This document shows, in pieces, positions 62,977-64,000 of a DNA stretch of 64,000 nt; the stretch's first letter is position 1; every line of letters starts with the position of its first letter. The DNA is from JBFLYC01 sp040756735 (lineage in GTDB: Bacteria > Bacillota > DSM-16504 > Desulfitibacterales > Desulfitibacteraceae). Location: NCBI GenBank assembly GCA_040756735.1, contig JBFLYC010000013.1:31642-95641 (forward strand), read 5' to 3'. Under the pieces are notes generated by a model. That model did not search any database. It was not told the DNA's origin and saw only the letters and a program-made list of their open reading frames with translations. A program made the position numbers and the translations under genes.

Positions 62977-63744
62977 CTAAAGCTCATCCACATCTTTATA
63001 CCATTTGACTTTAGCCCCAATCTTATCCCGCATTTTCCATTTTAAAGGTTTTGGCTCCTTATTAATATAATCCTCTAATAATGCAAGCCGTTCTTGAACC
63101 ACTTTCTTTTCCTCTACACAAAATAAATCTGAACTGCTCAGGATTGATTTTAGTTTATCAAAATTTAAAGTTACAGTCTTCCAAAACCCCCAGTCTGCCG
63201 CAAGATAGCGGGCAGCTATTTTTGCGTTGATTACTTCGTCATCACTTTCACCGACTGGATGTTCTAAGAGCAGCATAATAGTATCAATTATATCTTTTTC
63301 GTTGATTTGCACAATCTGCATCTTTTCCAGGACAAGTTCGGCTAACGGTATGGTGAGGCTGTCCACATCTAGCCGGTCCCTTAGGGGCAATACATGGCAA
63401 AAATCCAGCTGGTCAAAAAAGATGTCTGAATGAAAACCAGTATCAGGGTTATCAAATACCATCCTTTTTGATCCGTAAAGGGTTGTGATCATTTCATCAT
63501 CCTGATACCCGAGTTCACTATATACTTCCTTTAAAATTGGTCCATACTCAACCCTTGATACAAAATCAGTATCCGTAAACACCCTGCCCCATTTTTCATG
63601 AATGTAGTTGTATTTCGGACAATGAAGGTTGAAGGCCAATGCCCCTATAAGACGCAATGAAACCCCTTTTTCCTTGGCCAGAGTAATTATTTTTTCTGCT
63701 TCCTCAATAAACTCCCTGGCATTCTTGCTAGTGTATTGGGCCAC
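62977..63744 (-). CDS. Nucleotidyltransferase-fold protein of unknown function
   Basis: 255 residues from the GTG at 63744 with AAGGGGGG upstream. The segment LRLIGALAFNLHC followed by FTDTDFVSR matches the minimal nucleotidyltransferase pattern (Gly-x...Asp-x-Asp), and a third acidic residue could be in HSDIFFDQLDF. The C-terminal half is helical. AbiEii-type toxins and other stand-alone nucleotidyltransferases share this fold, but no antitoxin partner is adjacent. It lies next to the second repeat array. Confidence 0.65.
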   Translation of the reverse strand: MAQYTSKNAREFIEEAEKIITLAKEKGVSLRLIGALAFNLHCPKYNYIHEKWGRVFTDTDFVSRVEYGPILKEVYSELGYQDDEMITTLYGSKRMVFDNPDTGFHSDIFFDQLDFCHVLPLRDRLDVDSLTIPLAELVLEKMQIVQINEKDIIDTIMLLLEHPVGESDDEVINAKIAARYLAADWGFWKTVTLNFDKLKSILSSSDLFCVEEKKVVQERLALLEDYINKEPKPLKWKMRDKIGAKVKWYKDVDEL

Positions 63745-63789
63745 AACTTTCCCCCCTTCTTAGAACTATTGCATAGACATTCCTCTTAA

Positions 63790-64000
63790 GTTGGGGACAT
63801 TCCTCTGTTCAAGAGACAAGAAGCGTGAAGCAAGAGGCATGAGTAAATCTTGCTTCCTGCATCTTGCATCATGCAACCTGCAAGACGGTGTGTCCCCTGA
63901 CCTACGTTGGGGACATTCCTCTGTTCAAGAGACAAGAAGCGTGAAGCAAGAGGCATGAGTAAATCTTGCTTCCTGCATCTTGCATCATGCAACCTGCAAG
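63790..64000. repeat. Second array of the 116-bp repeat, cut by the window end
   Basis: Units start at 63790 and 63906 with the same sequence and orientation as the array at 58949-59293. The second unit is incomplete at position 64000, so the array may be longer. Together the two arrays flank the ADH/AOR/ferredoxin/nucleotidyltransferase block as direct repeats. Confidence 0.95.

Overview
The window comes from an anaerobic Gram-positive bacterium, most likely a member of the Clostridia (Bacillota). The evidence is SLH-anchored surface proteins, an ECF-type transporter, strong AGGAGG-type ribosome binding sites with many GTG and TTG starts, three aldehyde:ferredoxin oxidoreductases (AORs), iron alcohol dehydrogenases, a TAXI-TRAP transporter and an oxygen-sensitive-looking purine/N-heterocycle operon. 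I cannot name the species. No rRNA, tRNA, CRISPR array or intact insertion sequence was seen.

Layout. 0.2-7.4 kb: an unknown anchored protein, a zinc ribbon protein, L-lactate dehydrogenase, a Phd-Uma2 fusion, and a three-gene NEW3/ABC export operon. 7.5-8.9 kb: a MetE/UROD-type methyltransferase gene whose 3' end runs into an aminopeptidase remnant, followed by a remnant of nrdG. 9.0-18.8 kb: a minus-strand operon under a cobalamin riboswitch. It encodes a giant SLH protein with a terpenoid-cyclase-like (alpha/alpha barrel) region plus three DUF4430 domains, a DUF4430 lipoprotein, a complete ECF transporter (T, fused double ATPase, S) and a second barrel-SLH protein. Barrel plus DUF4430 is the domain plan of animal intrinsic factor/transcobalamin, so I read this as a surface corrinoid-capture and uptake system. 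It is my leading candidate for an under-described system.

19.3-33.5 kb: a second long minus-strand operon: XRE-cupin regulator, MoaD-like carrier, YgeY, YgeW, a permuted dihydropyrimidine-dehydrogenase-like flavoprotein, a UbiD decarboxylase, an SsnA-like aminohydrolase, a three-subunit molybdenum hydroxylase and an AOR. It is a variant of the yge/ssnA/xdh anaerobic purine-degradation cluster, with UbiD and AOR added. A hydantoinase (hyuA-like) lies at 50-51.6 kb in a separate group with a TAXI-TRAP transporter, an RpiR regulator, flavodoxin-like reductases and an iron alcohol dehydrogenase.

33.7-39.7 kb is a decaying stretch: a 3'-truncated RibD-type reductase, a 5'-truncated amidohydrolase, and an acetoin/2-oxoacid dehydrogenase set in which E1alpha has an internal deletion and both E2 and a LacI regulator have single-base frameshifts. 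Further gene remnants (flavodoxin at 48.7 kb, ABC ATPase and permease at 55.8-56.4 kb) show that internal deletion is a recurring theme here. 51.9-58.9 kb: CDF metal transporter, DUF378 protein, glutaminase, DUF401 permease, TetR regulator and an unknown 12-TM-like protein. 58.9-64.0 kb: an iron-ADH/AOR/ferredoxin cassette and a nucleotidyltransferase-like gene, bracketed on both sides by direct copies of a 116-bp tandem repeat.

All homology statements come from reading motifs by eye. No database search was run.
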